Both the position numbers and the translations under genes were made by a program. From positions 1 through 20,447 of the forward strand of contig JASLGO010000086.1 in NCBI GenBank assembly GCA_030150135.1: DNA of 20,447 nt. Reading direction: 5' to 3'. Below, piece after piece: positions 1 through 8,039 of the stretch (position 1 is its first letter; the number at the start of each line of letters is the position of its first letter). Below the pieces are notes generated by a model. That model did no database searches, was not told where the DNA came from, and was given only the letters and a program-made list of their open reading frames with translations. The DNA comes from Aquirhabdus sp. (lineage in GTDB: Bacteria; Pseudomonadota; Gammaproteobacteria; Pseudomonadales; Moraxellaceae).

Positions 1-145
1 CCATGACCGCTATAGATCCTTCTGGTGTCCAAGTTGGTAATGGGGCTCCTGCCACTTCGGTAATACCCTTGCGATCCATTGCTTCCACAAATGCGGGTGG
101 AATGATGTGATGGTGCACATCGATACGACCTTGTTTAATTGTCAT
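1..145 (-). CDS. Amidohydrolase family protein, N-terminal part (gene runs off the left edge)
   Basis: Only the first 48 codons are inside the window. The translation begins MTIKQGRIDVHHHIIPPAF, with the HxH metal-binding pair (H11 and H13) that opens the amidohydrolase-2 / ACMSD-like TIM barrel (PF04909 type). Members of that family hydrolyse or decarboxylate small, often aromatic, acids. The ATG at 145 is supported by a GGAG ribosome site at 157-154. The gene is divergent from the meta-cleavage operon and shares its control region, so a role in preparing or finishing the same substrate is a reasonable inference. The exact reaction cannot be told from this fragment. Confidence 0.8.
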   Translation of the reverse strand, partial: MTIKQGRIDVHHHIIPPAFVEAMDRKGITEVAGAPLPTWTPEGSIAVM

Positions 146-173
146 GTTTGATACTCCAAAAAATCTTAAAGAG

Positions 174-185
174 CGCGAATTCGCG
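174..185. repeat. 12-bp perfect palindrome in the amidohydrolase leader
   Basis: CGCGAATTCGCG is self-complementary over all 12 bases and lies 28 bp upstream of the amidohydrolase start, in an otherwise AT-rich stretch. It could be a protein site or chance; nothing else supports a function. Confidence 0.35.
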
Positions 186-221
186 TCATTTTGTTATCAA
201 CGTTACTCATCATAATTCAAA

Positions 222-239
222 TTGAACATTAATGTTCAA
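222..239. promoter_or_regulatory. Putative operator O1, perfect 18-bp palindrome
   Basis: TTGAACATTAATGTTCAA is a perfect inverted repeat. It lies 77 bp upstream of the amidohydrolase start and overlaps a possible minus-strand promoter (TTGAAC at 239-234, 16-bp spacer, AATTAT at 217-212; a weak match). The same dyad recurs at 511-530 in front of the divergent operon. Size and symmetry fit a dimeric TetR-type repressor site. The two related TetR genes in this window are candidate ligands, but no binding is shown. Confidence 0.65.
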
Positions 240-502
240 ATTATTTTTGAATAAGATAAATTTTTTATGTAATTCAGACGAACGGTAAAAATTATTACTG
301 CTTAAAATTACTTAATTCATACTTTGTTTTGATGAGAAATTAGCTCTATTTTTCATGAATAAAAATAATTAATACTTCAATAAATATAAAAACATATCAA
401 TTTTTAAAAATCGTATTTTTTCAAATAAACCCATGACGACCAATCAGCAGACTTCGTGGTTGAGCTAAGCGTTTTTGGTGTTTTTCATTAAATTAACAAC
501 TA
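240..502. other. AT-rich spacer between the two operators
   Basis: No credible coding region is seen. The stretch contains many short A and T runs, which would favour DNA bending, and it separates the centres of the two operator dyads by 290 bp. It may serve DNA looping or simply reflect AT-rich intergenic DNA. Confidence 0.4.
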
Positions 503-531
503 TTGACACATTTGAACATTAGTGTTCAAAT
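503..531 (+). promoter_or_regulatory. Probable sigma70 promoter of the catabolic operon
   Basis: A perfect -35 box TTGACA (503-508) is followed after 17 bp by TCAAAT (526-531), matching four of six -10 bases. The predicted start near 538 leaves a leader of about 70 nt before the hydrolase ATG. The spacer and -10 are covered by the operator dyad at 511-530, an arrangement expected for repression by blocking RNA polymerase. Confidence 0.55.
511..530. promoter_or_regulatory. Putative operator O2, 20-bp dyad over the operon promoter
   Basis: TTTGAACATTAGTGTTCAAA has perfect 8-bp arms (511-518 and 523-530) and is nearly identical to the palindrome at 222-239. It occupies the spacer and -10 of the predicted operon promoter. 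Finding the same dyad once beside each divergent gene argues for coordinated control of the amidohydrolase and the operon by one dimeric regulator. Confidence 0.7.
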
Positions 532-609
532 AAATCATCAAGTGATTGCGAGTGCTTAGATTCGCAGCACAGCAGTTCATCCTTAAGCTAATCATCGAGT
601 GACGGAAAA

Positions 610-1494
610 ATGACTACAGCAAACCAAAGCAGTATTTCTGGATTGACTTCTCGACATGTAAAAGTAGGGAAACGCAGTATCTTTTTAAGTGAGATTGGTA
701 CAGGGTATCCAGTACTCATGTTGCATGGTGGTGGTCCGGGTGCATCTGGGTTGTCTAATTATTCACGCAATATCGAAGCCTTATCCAAGCATTTCCGCGT
801 GCTGATTCCTGATATGCCTGGTTATGGTCAATCGACCAAAGGCGTTAATCGTTCAGATGCGTTTGGTGATTTAGCGGATGGGATGTTGGGTTTATTAGAT
901 GCTTTAAAAATTCCAAGAGCGCATGTGATTGGTAACTCTTTGGGCGGTGCTTGTGCCTTACGTATGTCTCTCGACCAACCTAATCGTGTATCAGCCATGA
1001 TTTTGATGGGACCTGGTGGTATTGGCACAACGCGCGCGCTGCCTACCGAAGGTCTGAATTTATTGTTGAATTATTACAGTGGTGAAGGCGCAACAATTGA
1101 AAAAATGCGCACCTTTATCCGTGAATATCTCGTCTTTGATGGTAGTCAAGTTCCTGAATCGGTTATCCAAGATCGCTTTCAATCCAGTATCGATCCAGAA
1201 GTGGTTGCGGCTCCACCACTTCGTCGTCCAAATAGCTTGCCTGCTGCGATTCGCATGGACTTTACCCGCGATTCCCGCCTTAAGAAATGCCGTGTTCCGA
1301 CATTGGTGTTATGGGGAAATGATGATCGCGTGAATCGCCCAAGTGGTGGTCCAACACTGCAAAAGTATTTACTGGATTGTGACCTCTATATGTTTGGCAA
1401 AACAGGTCATTGGGTACAGTGGGAACGTGCAGATGAGTTTAATGCTGTTTCTACAGCATATCTTCTACAGCGTACACCAGTGATCGGAGGCTGA
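610..1494 (+). CDS. Meta-cleavage product hydrolase (alpha/beta fold C-C hydrolase, MhpC/BphD-like)
   Basis: This enzyme hydrolyses the C-C bond of the 2-hydroxy-6-oxo-dienoate made by ring cleavage, giving 2-hydroxypenta-2,4-dienoate and the side-chain acid. The 294-aa length is normal for the family. Visible features are the oxyanion region HGGGPGASG from H39, the nucleophile elbow GNSLGG with S110, the acid in NDDRV (D239) and the catalytic H267 in TGHWVQWE. It is the first gene of the operon, and the dioxygenase starts 4 bp after its stop. The ribosome site is weak (ACGGA, 603-607). Class assignment is firm; which substrate (phenylpropionate, alkyl or biphenyl type) is not determined. Confidence 0.92.
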   Translation: MTTANQSSISGLTSRHVKVGKRSIFLSEIGTGYPVLMLHGGGPGASGLSNYSRNIEALSKHFRVLIPDMPGYGQSTKGVNRSDAFGDLADGMLGLLDALKIPRAHVIGNSLGGACALRMSLDQPNRVSAMILMGPGGIGTTRALPTEGLNLLLNYYSGEGATIEKMRTFIREYLVFDGSQVPESVIQDRFQSSIDPEVVAAPPLRRPNSLPAAIRMDFTRDSRLKKCRVPTLVLWGNDDRVNRPSGGPTLQKYLLDCDLYMFGKTGHWVQWERADEFNAVSTAYLLQRTPVIGG

Positions 1495-1498
1495 AACC

Positions 1499-2494
1499 AT
1501 GTCTACAGAACAAACAAGCTTGTTTGGCAATGTCAGCATGGGTTACGCGCTGATTGAGTCGAACCAATTGAATCACTGGCGCAGATTTACTGAAAAAGGT
1601 CTGGGGCTTCATCTCGAATGTGCCGAAGATGATTTATTAGCGTTTCGTATGGATTCACATCAGCGTCGACTCATCATCACAAAAGGTTCAGCTGAAGATT
1701 TCATCGCAATCGGTTGGCAAGTAAAAGATGAATCCTCCTTAAATTTATTATTGGGTCGTTTGCGCGATCACAACATAGCTTTTACCGAAGGCAGCTCTCA
1801 AGAAGCAGCTATTCGCGGTGTCCAATCATTCTGGCGTTTTGTTGGGCCAAAAGGCTTGGCGTTAGAACTTTTCACACGACCAATCACCACAGATGAACCG
1901 CTCAACATGCAGACCAGCAGCTTCATCACAGGTGAAGGTGGCATGGGTCATGTGGCGATTACCTCTCGCCTTCCTGAAAAAATGTTGCGTTTCTGGCAAG
2001 AAATTTTTGATGCACGTGTCAGCGATCGTATTACAGAAGATATTGCTGGGGCGACCTTAGATATCACCTTCTTACGATTAAACGAACGTCACCACTCGAT
2101 CGCCATTGCTGCAACGCGTGGTGTGCGTTTAGATCCTATTCGTACCAAAGCACAGCATATGAATATGTTGGTCTCATCACTTGATGACCTTTCTTCCGCA
2201 TTTCAACGGCTGAAAAGCATGGGTTATGAAATGGCTCATGAAATTGGTCAACACCCCAATGACAAAGAAGTATCTTTTTATGTCATTTCACCATCAGGAT
2301 TTGAAATTGAACTGGGCTGGAATGCGCTCACGGTCAATGATGAAGAACAGTGGCAACCCACTCATTATCATGGAATTAGTTTGTGGGGACACAAGCCACA
2401 AAACGCATCACTCAGCAATTTTGTCAGTATCAATGCGTTAAATTTAAAACGTGGTGCAAAGTCACTTTTGCATCCTGAATTTTCACCCATCTAA
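1499..2494 (+). CDS. Extradiol ring-cleavage dioxygenase, type I (VOC superfamily, BphC-like)
   Basis: Predicted to open a catechol ring next to the hydroxyls using Fe(II) (or Mn(II)) and O2, giving the substrate of the preceding hydrolase. The 331-aa protein has the two-domain VOC layout. Metal ligands are visible as H151 (GMGHVAI), H220 (AQHMNML) and E271 (FEIELGW). The histidine pair 198-199 in NERHHSIAIA matches the catalytic histidine region of BphC. E. coli MhpB, which does the same job in phenylpropionate catabolism, belongs to the unrelated LigB class, so this operon uses a different ring-cleavage enzyme beside an MhpA-like hydroxylase. The last roughly 40 residues, after the final VOC strand, are extra and show no motif I recognise. 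Confidence 0.9.
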   Translation: MSTEQTSLFGNVSMGYALIESNQLNHWRRFTEKGLGLHLECAEDDLLAFRMDSHQRRLIITKGSAEDFIAIGWQVKDESSLNLLLGRLRDHNIAFTEGSSQEAAIRGVQSFWRFVGPKGLALELFTRPITTDEPLNMQTSSFITGEGGMGHVAITSRLPEKMLRFWQEIFDARVSDRITEDIAGATLDITFLRLNERHHSIAIAATRGVRLDPIRTKAQHMNMLVSSLDDLSSAFQRLKSMGYEMAHEIGQHPNDKEVSFYVISPSGFEIELGWNALTVNDEEQWQPTHYHGISLWGHKPQNASLSNFVSINALNLKRGAKSLLHPEFSPI

Positions 2495-2506
2495 AGGTAT
2501 CCCATC

Positions 2507-4342
2507 ATGCAAAGCAAACAATCAGATCAAAACAGTGTTGATGTGGTCATTGCAGGCTTGGGGCCTACGGGGCTCGTGCTTGCTCATATGCTTGGAATGC
2601 GTGGCCACAAGATCGTGGTACTCGAACGTGAACCTGTGTTTTATGGCAACGCGCGTGCAGTCTATACCGACGACGAGTGTATGCGTGTTTTTCAATCCGT
2701 GAATGTTGCTGAAGAAATTCAGCAAAAAATGCTCTTAGAGACACCAGTACAATTTGTACGCCCTGATGGCTCAGTGATTGGACAATATTTCCCGCTGAAA
2801 CGTCCATTTGGTTGGCCTGTGGTTAATTTCTTTTATCAGCCTTATTTAGAAACCACGCTGACCGAAACACTGTCTCGCTATCCTAATGTAGAAATTCGTC
2901 GTGGACGAGAGCTGGTTGACTTCGAACAAGACCTCACAAGTGTTGTTATCACCCATCAAGCGACTCAAAATTATCGGTTTAGTGATGATAGTGATGCCAA
3001 GACCAGTATTGAAGTTGATCCTGATCCTCAAACCATAACAGCACGCTATCTAGTAGGTGCGGATGGCGGCCGTAGCGTCGTCCGTGAAAAACTCGGCATC
3101 AAGATGACTGGAAAAAACTTCCCAGAGCCTTGGCTGGTTGTCGATTTGAAGATGAAAGAAGGTGAAGATGCATTACGTCATATCCCCTACTTCAACTTTG
3201 TCGTCGACCCAGACTTGCCAGTTGTAAGTTGTGTACAACCAGATGGTTTCCATCGCTTTGAATTTATGCTTAAACCAGGACAAACAAAGGAATACATGGA
3301 AAAACCTGAGACAGTACGTAAGTATCTGTCCAAGTTCGTTGATCCAGATAAATTTGAAGTGAAACGCAAGCTGGTTTATACCTTCAATGCGCTGATTGCC
3401 AATAAATGGCGTGCAGGTCGTGTGCTGCTTGCAGGTGATGCTGCACACATGACGCCGCAATTTATGGGTCAAGGAGCAAGTTCAGGTATACGTGATGCTT
3501 ATAATCTAGGCTGGAAACTTAGTGCGGTACTCAATGGTGTTGCGGGTGAAAGCCTACTAGATACTTATGACCGTGAGCGACATGACCATGCAGAAGCTAT
3601 GATCAAAACTTCAGTAATGCTCAAAGATGTTGTGTCGATGACTCATCCGATTGGTACAGCTGTTCGTGACTTGATTTTTAAAAGTGTATTAGCCATTCCT
3701 AAACTGCGCGATTGGATACAAGAAGGTGGCTTTAAACCAACGCCTGTGTATACCAAAGGGCAATATTTAGGATTACCACGTCATCGCCGTCATGGCCCAG
3801 AAGGCGCGCTGGTTCCGCAACCTGAAGTTCGGAAAATTGATGGTCGTCGTGTTTTATTAGATGAATTACTGGGAAATAATTTCTCGCTTGTCGGATTAAA
3901 TGTTGATCCGCGTGACGGAATTTCACCAGCATCAAGCGAACTACTCGAATCACTGCAAACTCAATATGTCACGTTATTTCCATACGGTGCTAGACCTCAG
4001 GGTTTAACGGGTGTTGATCGTAGTACTGCTGCGGAATTGACGGAAGTAGAAGATATTCATGGCTTCATGGTGGAATGGTTCAACAAAGCTGGCTTCCACA
4101 AAGACGCGGTTGCGGTCATTCGTCCTGATAAATTTGCATTTGCTGTCGTACAGATCAGCGAACTGAATCAAGCATTGCAACAGTTGAAAAATCAGCTGGA
4201 TTGGCAACCAGTCCCATCAAAGGTTGCTGCAACAAAATCATCAGCAACGAATAAAAGACGCGATTCTGGAAAAACTGTTAGCAGTTCAACCAACAATCCT
4301 GTCAACAACAACCAAAATGCTACAGGAGCAATCAGTCAATGA
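2507..4342 (+). CDS. FAD-dependent aromatic hydroxylase (MhpA-like class A flavoprotein monooxygenase)
   Basis: Predicted to add an ortho hydroxyl to a phenolic substrate using NAD(P)H and O2, making the catechol that the dioxygenase cleaves. It shows the dinucleotide fold GLGPTG at residues 17-22, the DG motif in GADGGRS near residue 184, and the GD motif in AGDAAHMTPQFMGQG near residue 310. The C-terminal half fits the thioredoxin-like domain of this family. At 611 aa it is longer than E. coli MhpA (about 554 aa). Much of the excess is a Ser/Thr/Asn-rich, apparently disordered tail from about residue 570. A good ribosome site (AAAGGT) precedes the ATG. Its stop overlaps the hydratase start by 4 bp (ATGA). 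MhpA-like describes homology, not a proven substrate. Confidence 0.9.
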   Translation: MQSKQSDQNSVDVVIAGLGPTGLVLAHMLGMRGHKIVVLEREPVFYGNARAVYTDDECMRVFQSVNVAEEIQQKMLLETPVQFVRPDGSVIGQYFPLKRPFGWPVVNFFYQPYLETTLTETLSRYPNVEIRRGRELVDFEQDLTSVVITHQATQNYRFSDDSDAKTSIEVDPDPQTITARYLVGADGGRSVVREKLGIKMTGKNFPEPWLVVDLKMKEGEDALRHIPYFNFVVDPDLPVVSCVQPDGFHRFEFMLKPGQTKEYMEKPETVRKYLSKFVDPDKFEVKRKLVYTFNALIANKWRAGRVLLAGDAAHMTPQFMGQGASSGIRDAYNLGWKLSAVLNGVAGESLLDTYDRERHDHAEAMIKTSVMLKDVVSMTHPIGTAVRDLIFKSVLAIPKLRDWIQEGGFKPTPVYTKGQYLGLPRHRRHGPEGALVPQPEVRKIDGRRVLLDELLGNNFSLVGLNVDPRDGISPASSELLESLQTQYVTLFPYGARPQGLTGVDRSTAAELTEVEDIHGFMVEWFNKAGFHKDAVAVIRPDKFAFAVVQISELNQALQQLKNQLDWQPVPSKVAATKSSATNKRRDSGKTVSSSTNNPVNNNQNATGAISQ

Positions 4343-5130
4343 ATCCATTAGATAGCAAACAAATACAAGCTGCGGCTTTAGCTTTGCGCGAAGCGCGTGA
4401 GAATCACTCACCTATCGGTCAAATTTCAGTGAGCCATGGCATTCAAGGTCTAGATGCTGCTTATGCGGTTGCTGAAATCAATGTCGAAGCCCGTGTTGCA
4501 GCAGGTGCGCGCATTATCGGAAAAAAAGTTGGTCTGACATCCAAGTCAGTTCAACAGCAGTTGGGTGTTGACCAACCAGACTTCGGAATCTTGTTTGATG
4601 ATATGGAATATCTGGATGGCGATGAACTTCTGATGTCTCGTTTGATTCAACCTAAAGCTGAAGCAGAAGTTGCGTTTGTTGTCGGCAAAGATTTATTTGG
4701 TGTCATTCCAACATACAGCGAATTTCTCGCAGCGATGGCATATGCTCTTCCAGCATTAGAAATTGTGGACAGCGCAATTGCTGACTGGAAACTAACTTTA
4801 GTTGATACGGTCGCTGACAATGCTTCCTGCGGTGTATTTGTCCTCGGTAATCAGCCAGTCAGTATTGGTCAGCTATCACTTGGCGAGCTTGGCTTACAAA
4901 TGGATAAGAATGGTAAGACTGTTTCTGTGGGTAGTGGTGCCGCTTGTTTGGGGCATCCTTTACGTGCCGCTTGGTGGTTAGCAAAAACAATGGCTGCGCG
5001 TGGTCAAGGTCTGCGTGCTGGCGAGATTATTTTGTCTGGTGCATTAGGCCCAATGGTACCGATTGCTGCGGGAGATATTCTGCATGCACGTATCGGTAAT
5101 TTAGGCAGCGTTTCCTGCAATATTATCTAA
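4339..5130 (+). CDS. 2-hydroxypenta-2,4-dienoate hydratase (2-keto-4-pentenoate hydratase, MhpD/DmpE family)
   Basis: Adds water to 2-hydroxypenta-2,4-dienoate to give 4-hydroxy-2-oxovalerate, the first lower-pathway step. The 263-aa length fits the family. E108 and E110 in PKAEAEV and E141 in LPALEIVDS match the metal-binding glutamates of MhpD, shifted by two residues. The GKKVGLTS and PDFG segments are also typical. The ATG overlaps the end of the monooxygenase by 4 bp, and its AGGAG ribosome site (4324-4328) lies inside that gene's tail codons, suggesting translational coupling. Confidence 0.93.
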   Translation: MNPLDSKQIQAAALALREARENHSPIGQISVSHGIQGLDAAYAVAEINVEARVAAGARIIGKKVGLTSKSVQQQLGVDQPDFGILFDDMEYLDGDELLMSRLIQPKAEAEVAFVVGKDLFGVIPTYSEFLAAMAYALPALEIVDSAIADWKLTLVDTVADNASCGVFVLGNQPVSIGQLSLGELGLQMDKNGKTVSVGSGAACLGHPLRAAWWLAKTMAARGQGLRAGEIILSGALGPMVPIAAGDILHARIGNLGSVSCNII

Positions 5131-5155
5131 GTAATCAGTATATAAGAGATCAATC

Positions 5156-6103
5156 ATGAGCAAAAAAATTAAAGCCGCCATTATCGGCAGTGGCAATATT
5201 GGCAGTGACTTGATGATCAAGATCATGCGTCATGGGAAACATATTGAAATGGGTGCCATGGTGGGTATTGATCCCACCTCAGATGGTCTCGCACGCGCCG
5301 AACGCCTAAAAGTTGCAACCACTCATGAAGGTGTTGAAGGGCTGACTCGTCTGCCTAATTTTGATGACATCGACATTGTTTTTGATGCGACTTCAGCAGG
5401 TGCACATGTTAAAAATGATGCCTTTTTGCGGAGCATCAAACCTAATATTCGGCTCATTGATCTCACACCAGCTGCAATCGGTCCGTATTGCGTGCCTGTC
5501 GTCAACCTAGATCAGCATCTTGATCAATTGAACGTCAACATGGTGACCTGTGGTGGTCAAGCGACGATTCCTATGGTTGCTGCGGTTTCACGCGTAGCAA
5601 AAGTGCACTATGCGGAAATCATTGCTTCGATTGCCAGTAAATCAGCAGGCCCTGGAACTCGTGCCAACATCGATGAATTTACTGAAACAACGTCTAAAGC
5701 AATCGAAGCGATTGGCGGTGCCACCAAAGGGAAAGCGATCATTATCATGAATCCTGCTGAGCCACCTTTACTGATGCGAGATACGGTTTATGTGTTATCG
5801 GATGCTGCTGATCAAGCGGCTATAGAAGCCTCCATTGAAGAAATGGCTGCTTCTGTTCAGGCCTATGTTCCAGGTTATCGACTCAAACAGAAAGTGCAAT
5901 TTGATGTGATACCTGAAGATGCTCCGATCAATATTCCAGGATTAGGTAAGTTCTCTGGATTAAAGACTTCTGTTTTCTTAGAGGTTGAAGGTGCTGCGCA
6001 CTACCTCCCCGCTTATGCTGGAAATCTCGACATTATGACGTCTGCGGCGCTCGCCACTGCTGAACGAATTGCTGGCTCAATGATCAAGGCACAAGGAGAA
6101 TAA
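5156..6103 (+). CDS. mhpF: Acetaldehyde dehydrogenase, CoA-acylating (MhpF/DmpF family)
   Basis: Converts acetaldehyde, NAD+ and CoA to acetyl-CoA. The 315-aa protein begins with a Rossmann motif GSGNIG (residues 11-16). Its catalytic cysteine is C132 in NMVTCGGQATIPMV, the position known for DmpF. The aldolase gene follows after only 2 bp. In this family the two enzymes form a complex that channels the volatile aldehyde between active sites. A ribosome site AAGAGAT precedes the ATG. Assignment is secure because sequence and neighbour agree. Confidence 0.95.
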   Translation: MSKKIKAAIIGSGNIGSDLMIKIMRHGKHIEMGAMVGIDPTSDGLARAERLKVATTHEGVEGLTRLPNFDDIDIVFDATSAGAHVKNDAFLRSIKPNIRLIDLTPAAIGPYCVPVVNLDQHLDQLNVNMVTCGGQATIPMVAAVSRVAKVHYAEIIASIASKSAGPGTRANIDEFTETTSKAIEAIGGATKGKAIIIMNPAEPPLLMRDTVYVLSDAADQAAIEASIEEMAASVQAYVPGYRLKQKVQFDVIPEDAPINIPGLGKFSGLKTSVFLEVEGAAHYLPAYAGNLDIMTSAALATAERIAGSMIKAQGE

Positions 6104-6105
6104 TC

Positions 6106-7173
6106 ATGACATTTGATCCGAAGAAAAAACTATATATCTCTGATGTGACTCTGCGTGATGGTAGCCATGCGATTCGCCATCAGTATTCCATTCAAAATGT
6201 GCAAGACATCGCTCGTGCTCTAGATAAAGCCAAAGTAGACAGTATCGAAATTGCTCACGGTGATGGTTTACAAGGCTCCAGTTTTAACTATGGTTTCGGT
6301 GCGCATACGGATTTGGAATGGATTGAAGCAGCGGCAGATGTTTTAACGCATTCACAAATTGCCACACTGTTATTGCCAGGTATCGGTACGATCCATGACC
6401 TGAAAGCCGCCTATGATGCGGGTGCACGTATCGTTCGCGTTGCTACTCATTGCACTGAAGCCGATGTGTCTAAACAGCACATTGAATATGCACGTCACCT
6501 TGGCATGGATACCGTTGGTTTTTTAATGATGAGTCATATGACCACACCTGAAGCTCTAGCTCAGCAAGGTAAATTGATGGAGTCTTATGGCGCAACTTGT
6601 ATCTACATCGTGGATTCTGGTGGCGCAATGAGTATGCACGATATTCGTGATCGCTTCCGTGCGATGAAAGCCGTCCTAAAACCAGAAACTCAAACAGGGA
6701 TGCATGCGCACCATAACTTAAGTTTGGGTGTTGCCAACTCTATTGCTGCCGTTGAAGAAGGCTGTGATCGAATTGATGCAAGTCTTGCGGGTATGGGCGC
6801 TGGTGCTGGTAATGCACCACTCGAAGTCTTTATTGCTGCTGCTGAGCGTATGGGCTGGAATCATGGCACTGATCTTTATACGTTGATGGACGCTGCGGAT
6901 GACATTGTTCGCCCATTACAAGATCGACCTGTCCGTGTAGATCGTGAAACTTTGGCACTCGGTTATGCAGGCGTTTACTCAAGCTTCTTAAGACATTCAG
7001 AGGTTGCTGCCAAAAAATATGGTTTGAAGGCCGTCGATATTTTGGTTGAGCTTGGCAAGCGTCGTATGGTTGGTGGTCAAGAAGATATGATCGTTGATGT
7101 CGCTTTAGATTTACTGAAAAAACAAGAACATGATCGTATCCATCCTGACTCAGTCATGAGCGAAGCAGGCTAA
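6106..7173 (+). CDS. mhpE: 4-hydroxy-2-oxovalerate aldolase (MhpE/DmpG family)
   Basis: Cleaves 4-hydroxy-2-oxovalerate to pyruvate and acetaldehyde. The 355-aa protein has the DmpG-type TIM barrel opening DVTLRDGSHA, with catalytic R17 and metal ligand D18. The second metal site H200-A-H202 lies in GMHAHHNLS. The C-terminal part (from about residue 280) matches the helical region that binds the acylating dehydrogenase. An AGGAG ribosome site overlaps the end of the dehydrogenase gene. The two genes complete the lower meta-cleavage pathway to central metabolism. Confidence 0.95.
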   Translation: MTFDPKKKLYISDVTLRDGSHAIRHQYSIQNVQDIARALDKAKVDSIEIAHGDGLQGSSFNYGFGAHTDLEWIEAAADVLTHSQIATLLLPGIGTIHDLKAAYDAGARIVRVATHCTEADVSKQHIEYARHLGMDTVGFLMMSHMTTPEALAQQGKLMESYGATCIYIVDSGGAMSMHDIRDRFRAMKAVLKPETQTGMHAHHNLSLGVANSIAAVEEGCDRIDASLAGMGAGAGNAPLEVFIAAAERMGWNHGTDLYTLMDAADDIVRPLQDRPVRVDRETLALGYAGVYSSFLRHSEVAAKKYGLKAVDILVELGKRRMVGGQEDMIVDVALDLLKKQEHDRIHPDSVMSEAG

Positions 7174-7174
7174 A

Positions 7175-8026
7175 ATGAAAAATATCACTTTAAATGGCAA
7201 AGTTGCGCTCATCACGGGCGCGAACTCTGGGATTGGTCGGGTTACGGCACGTGAGCTTGCCTTGCAGGGGTATCATGTATTTTTGGCTTGTCGCTCTAAA
7301 AAAAAGACATTGCCTGTCTTAGAAGAAATTCATCAACTCAGTAATGGGCATGCAAAGGTAGAGTTTTTGCCACTCGACTTAGGTGATTTAACGTCTGTTC
7401 GTCATTGTGCTGAATTATTTTTAGCACGAAACCTTCCGTTAAACATCTTGATCTGTAATGCAGGTTTAGCAGGTCAAAAAGGATTTACCCCATCAGGTTT
7501 TGAACTGACGTTTGGCATCTGTCATGTTGGTCATTTTCTGCTGACGCAATTGCTTTTAGAAAAGCTGAAGGCCTCAGCGCCAGCACGGATTGTCGTTGTA
7601 TCAAGTAAAGCTCATACGCGCGTTCAAAAGATCAACTATGCGGCGTTACGACAACCGACCCAAGGCGTTGGTGGATTAAAAGAATATGGCGTTGCCAAAC
7701 TGGCCAATGTTTATTTCACGACAGAACTCGCTCGCCAATTAGCAGGAACAGGTGTGACCAGCTATGCTTTGCATCCTGGCACAGTCGCAAGTAATGTCTG
7801 GCGCGCAGTGCCTTGGCCACTTGATCATGTGCTTAAACGCTTCATGGTGAGCGTAGATGATGGTGCAAAAACCTCCATTTATTGTGCAACCAGCCCTGAA
7901 GTCGCAACACAAAGTGGTTTGTATTATGCAGATTGCCGTGTCACCGACATGTCGATTGCAGCCCAAGATACATTAGCCGCTCAAGAACTATGGCACGCCA
8001 GTGAACGCTGGTTGGCAAATGCTTAA
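7175..8026 (+). CDS. Short-chain dehydrogenase/reductase, retinol-dehydrogenase/WWOX-like
   Basis: A 283-aa classical-type SDR. The cofactor motif TGANSGIG spans residues 14-21, NAG is at 95-97, the catalytic serine is S143 or S144 and YGVAK gives Y171 and K175. The spacing of about 27 residues between Ser and Tyr is the longer form seen in retinol dehydrogenase-like SDRs. It starts 1 bp after the aldolase stop, so it is in the operon, but standard meta-cleavage pathways do not need it. It may oxidise or reduce an alcohol or ketone on the substrate's side chain; that is inference. The EamA gene follows directly. Confidence 0.85.
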   Translation: MKNITLNGKVALITGANSGIGRVTARELALQGYHVFLACRSKKKTLPVLEEIHQLSNGHAKVEFLPLDLGDLTSVRHCAELFLARNLPLNILICNAGLAGQKGFTPSGFELTFGICHVGHFLLTQLLLEKLKASAPARIVVVSSKAHTRVQKINYAALRQPTQGVGGLKEYGVAKLANVYFTTELARQLAGTGVTSYALHPGTVASNVWRAVPWPLDHVLKRFMVSVDDGAKTSIYCATSPEVATQSGLYYADCRVTDMSIAAQDTLAAQELWHASERWLANA

Positions 8027-8039
8027 GAGCGATATTTTT

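Noticed and set aside
3173..3472. 99-codon minus-strand open frame inside the FAD monooxygenase gene
   Set aside because: It lies opposite a well-supported coding region with all family motifs and has no domain of its own.
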